Source: Azoarcus sp. (GTDB lineage Bacteria > Pseudomonadota > Gammaproteobacteria > Burkholderiales > Rhodocyclaceae). From it: a stretch of DNA of 6,978 nucleotides. The DNA is taken from positions 1 through 6,978 of the forward strand of contig JAITCV010000089.1 in the NCBI GenBank assembly GCA_031282905.1, given 5' to 3'. The notes beneath the pieces are model-generated. The model was not told the DNA's origin and did no database searches. It saw nothing but the letters and a program-made list of their open reading frames with translations. The position numbers and the translations under genes are program-made. Below, piece by piece: positions 5,474 through 6,978 of the stretch (the stretch's first letter is position 1; every line of letters begins with the position of its first letter).

Positions 5474-6661
5474 ATGCATGAGAACATGAACTTTGATTTT
5501 GATGGACATCCCGACCGGCGCATGGTTCCCGGCGAAAAATGGGGACGTTACGCGGGCCGCGACATCCTGCCATTGTGGGTCGCCGACATGGATTTCCCCG
5601 CGCCGCCAGCGGTGCTCGCGGCGCTCTCCGCGCGTATCGAACATGGCATCTTCGGCTACACCCACCCCTGGCCCTCGCTGATCGACGCCGTGGTCGACGG
5701 CATTGCCCGCGATCACGGCTGGCAAATCGAGCCGGACTGGCTGGTATGGCTGCCTGGCGTCGTGACCGGATTCAATCTTGCCTGCCGCGCGGCGGGCGCC
5801 GAAGGCGCCGGGGTATTTACCGCGACGCCGATCTATCCCCCATTCCTGGCCGCCCCCGCCAACAATGCCGGTCGCCTGGTACACAGCCCGCTGGTACTCG
5901 ATGAATGCCAACAACGCTGGCAATGGGATCGCGCGGCGACCCTCGCGGCCATCGCGCCCTACACCCGGCTGTTCATGCTGTGCAACCCGCATAACCCGGT
6001 GGGCCGTGTCTTTGATGAAGAAGAACTGCGCTGGATCGGCGAAATCGCCATCGAACGCGATCTGGTGATCTGTAGTGACGAAATTCACTGTGGCCTGGTG
6101 CTCGACCCCGCCAAACCCCACATCCCGATCGCCATGCTCGACCGCGAAATCGCCCGCCGCAGCATCACCCTGATGGCGCCTTCCAAGACCTGGAACATTC
6201 CCGCGCTTTATTGCGCGCTGGCGATCATTCCCGACGCCACCCTGCGGATGCGGTTCCGGCGCGTGATGCGCGGCATCGTGCCCGAGGTCAATGTACTGGG
6301 TTTCGTTGCCGCCGAAGCCGCCTACCGTGACGGCGGCCCTTGGCGCGCGGCCCTGCTCGACTACCTGCGCGCCAACCGCGACCGGGTTGTCGATGCGGTG
6401 AGCGCCATGCCGGGCTTGGCCATGGCCGTTCCCGAAGCCACCTATCTGGCCTGGATCGACTGCCGTGGCGCGGGGCTGACCGAGCCGGTGGCCTTCTTCG
6501 AAGCCGCTGGCGTGGGCCTTTCGGATGGGCGTTTTTTCGGCATGCCCGGTTTCGTGCGCCTCAATTTTGGCTGCGCGCGCGCCACTCTCGACGAAGCACT
6601 GGCGCGCATGGCGCGGGCGCTGGAACAGCGCCCGCGCCATGCGCTCGACCACCAACGCTAA
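5474..6661 (+). CDS. patB: PatB/MalY-type PLP C-S lyase (cystathionine beta-lyase)
   Basis: A 395-residue PLP fold-type I enzyme of the MalY/PatB family, which cleaves the C-S bond of cystathionine or other cysteine S-conjugates to give pyruvate, ammonia and a thiol. Family marks in order are LPLWVADMDFPAPPAV (32-47), HGIFGYT (57-63), PIYPPF (119-124), CNPHNPVG (170-177, N174), SDEIHCGL (201-208, D202 for the PLP ring), PLP Lys238 in APSKTWN, and the carboxylate-binding Arg362 in FVRLNFG. Length is typical. The start is uncertain: ATG at 5474 and ATG at 5486 are in frame and neither has a good ribosome binding site, which affects only four residues. It could equally be annotated as an aminotransferase, but the GIFGYT and SDEIHCGL blocks favour a lyase. 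It is divergent from the MBL hydrolase gene. Confidence 0.9.
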   Translation: MHENMNFDFDGHPDRRMVPGEKWGRYAGRDILPLWVADMDFPAPPAVLAALSARIEHGIFGYTHPWPSLIDAVVDGIARDHGWQIEPDWLVWLPGVVTGFNLACRAAGAEGAGVFTATPIYPPFLAAPANNAGRLVHSPLVLDECQQRWQWDRAATLAAIAPYTRLFMLCNPHNPVGRVFDEEELRWIGEIAIERDLVICSDEIHCGLVLDPAKPHIPIAMLDREIARRSITLMAPSKTWNIPALYCALAIIPDATLRMRFRRVMRGIVPEVNVLGFVAAEAAYRDGGPWRAALLDYLRANRDRVVDAVSAMPGLAMAVPEATYLAWIDCRGAGLTEPVAFFEAAGVGLSDGRFFGMPGFVRLNFGCARATLDEALARMARALEQRPRHALDHQR

Positions 6662-6978
6662 CGGACGATCTTCAGGCTGGCTTCCGCGGTCTTGCCGGAT
6701 GCCGTCCGCGTGGAAATATCCATGGCCGAGTCATAGGCATCCTGCCAAAGAGTTTGGCTCAGCTCGGAGAAGTCCGGGTAGCGGGTGGTAAACCGGAACG
6801 CCCAACAAGCCTGCCGCAGCCCGCTCAGCCTGTCCAGTTGCCATGCCATGCTGGTTGGTAGCGAAACAGTCAGCGAGCCATTGCTGGCCCCGGTCGGCAT
6901 CGGGCCGCTGCTGCGCGCGCGCGGCGCGCCTTGTGTGGTGGGGCCGCTGTGGGCATCGGACGCGCGGGCCTCGGCGCT
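6658..6978 (-). CDS. C-terminal part of an unrecognised protein, cut by window edge
   Basis: The frame is open from the right edge to a TAG at 6658-6660, giving at least 106 residues. The visible N-terminal part (about 35 residues) is rich in Ser, Ala, Gly and Pro and looks disordered. The last 70 residues look folded and helical, with WQLDRLSGLRQACWAF, then FSELSQTLWQDAYDSAMD, ending GKTAEASLKIVR. An ATG at 6900 is internal to the open frame and need not be the start, which lies probably beyond the window. The make-up is protein-like, while the opposite-strand frames are Arg/Pro-rich, so I think it is a real gene. Its stop overlaps the stop of the C-S lyase gene by 4 bases, tail to tail. I do not recognise the family. 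A granule-associated (phasin-like) protein crossed my mind but nothing specific supports it. Confidence 0.55.
   Translation of the reverse strand, partial: SAEARASDAHSGPTTQGAPRARSSGPMPTGASNGSLTVSLPTSMAWQLDRLSGLRQACWAFRFTTRYPDFSELSQTLWQDAYDSAMDISTRTASGKTAEASLKIVR

Noticed and set aside
5273..6655. 460-codon minus-strand open frame antisense to the C-S lyase gene
   Set aside because: It covers a gene with intact PLP motifs and also runs through the divergent promoter into the hydrolase gene. Its composition (His, Gly, Arg, Gln) is that of a shadow frame.

Overview
The window is GC-rich (one sampled 60-base stretch inside the first gene has 44 G+C). It reads like the chromosome of a betaproteobacterium, perhaps Rhodocyclales or a relative. 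That placement is inferred from the style of the proteins (a TyrB-type aminotransferase beginning SLFAAVEMAPRDPILGL, and a tcdA-cbiX pair) and was not tested by database search. There is no phage, IS transposase, CRISPR array, rRNA or tRNA gene that I can recognise.

Layout. Positions 1-339 are non-coding: a 19-base palindrome, a pair of inverted palindromic repeats resembling a small non-autonomous repeat element, then a probable promoter and ribosome binding site for the first gene. tyrB (340-1542, +) encodes an aromatic/aspartate aminotransferase. A roughly 200-base gap follows, with a strong hairpin and a doubtful short ORF. The next block is on the minus strand. In transcription order it has a metallo-beta-lactamase-fold hydrolase (5360-4380), a 15-bp-stem terminator, tcdA (4298-3513), cbiX (3523-3131, overlapping tcdA by 11 bases), a 135-base gap, and a four-helix membrane protein of unknown function (2995-1751) whose middle is strikingly AT-rich. 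Divergent from the hydrolase gene is a PatB/MalY-type C-S lyase (5474-6661, +). Its stop overlaps by 4 bases the stop of an unrecognised minus-strand gene that runs off the right edge.

Most of the window is core metabolism: amino-acid transamination, sulfur amino-acid C-S cleavage, tRNA modification (ct6A37) and metal insertion into sirohydrochlorin. tcdA and cbiX look translationally coupled. The hydrolase and C-S lyase genes share a 113-base divergent control region. I did not find a convincing undescribed multi-gene system. The least explained parts are the AT-rich membrane protein and its downstream flank, the repeat element in front of tyrB, and the truncated gene at the right edge.
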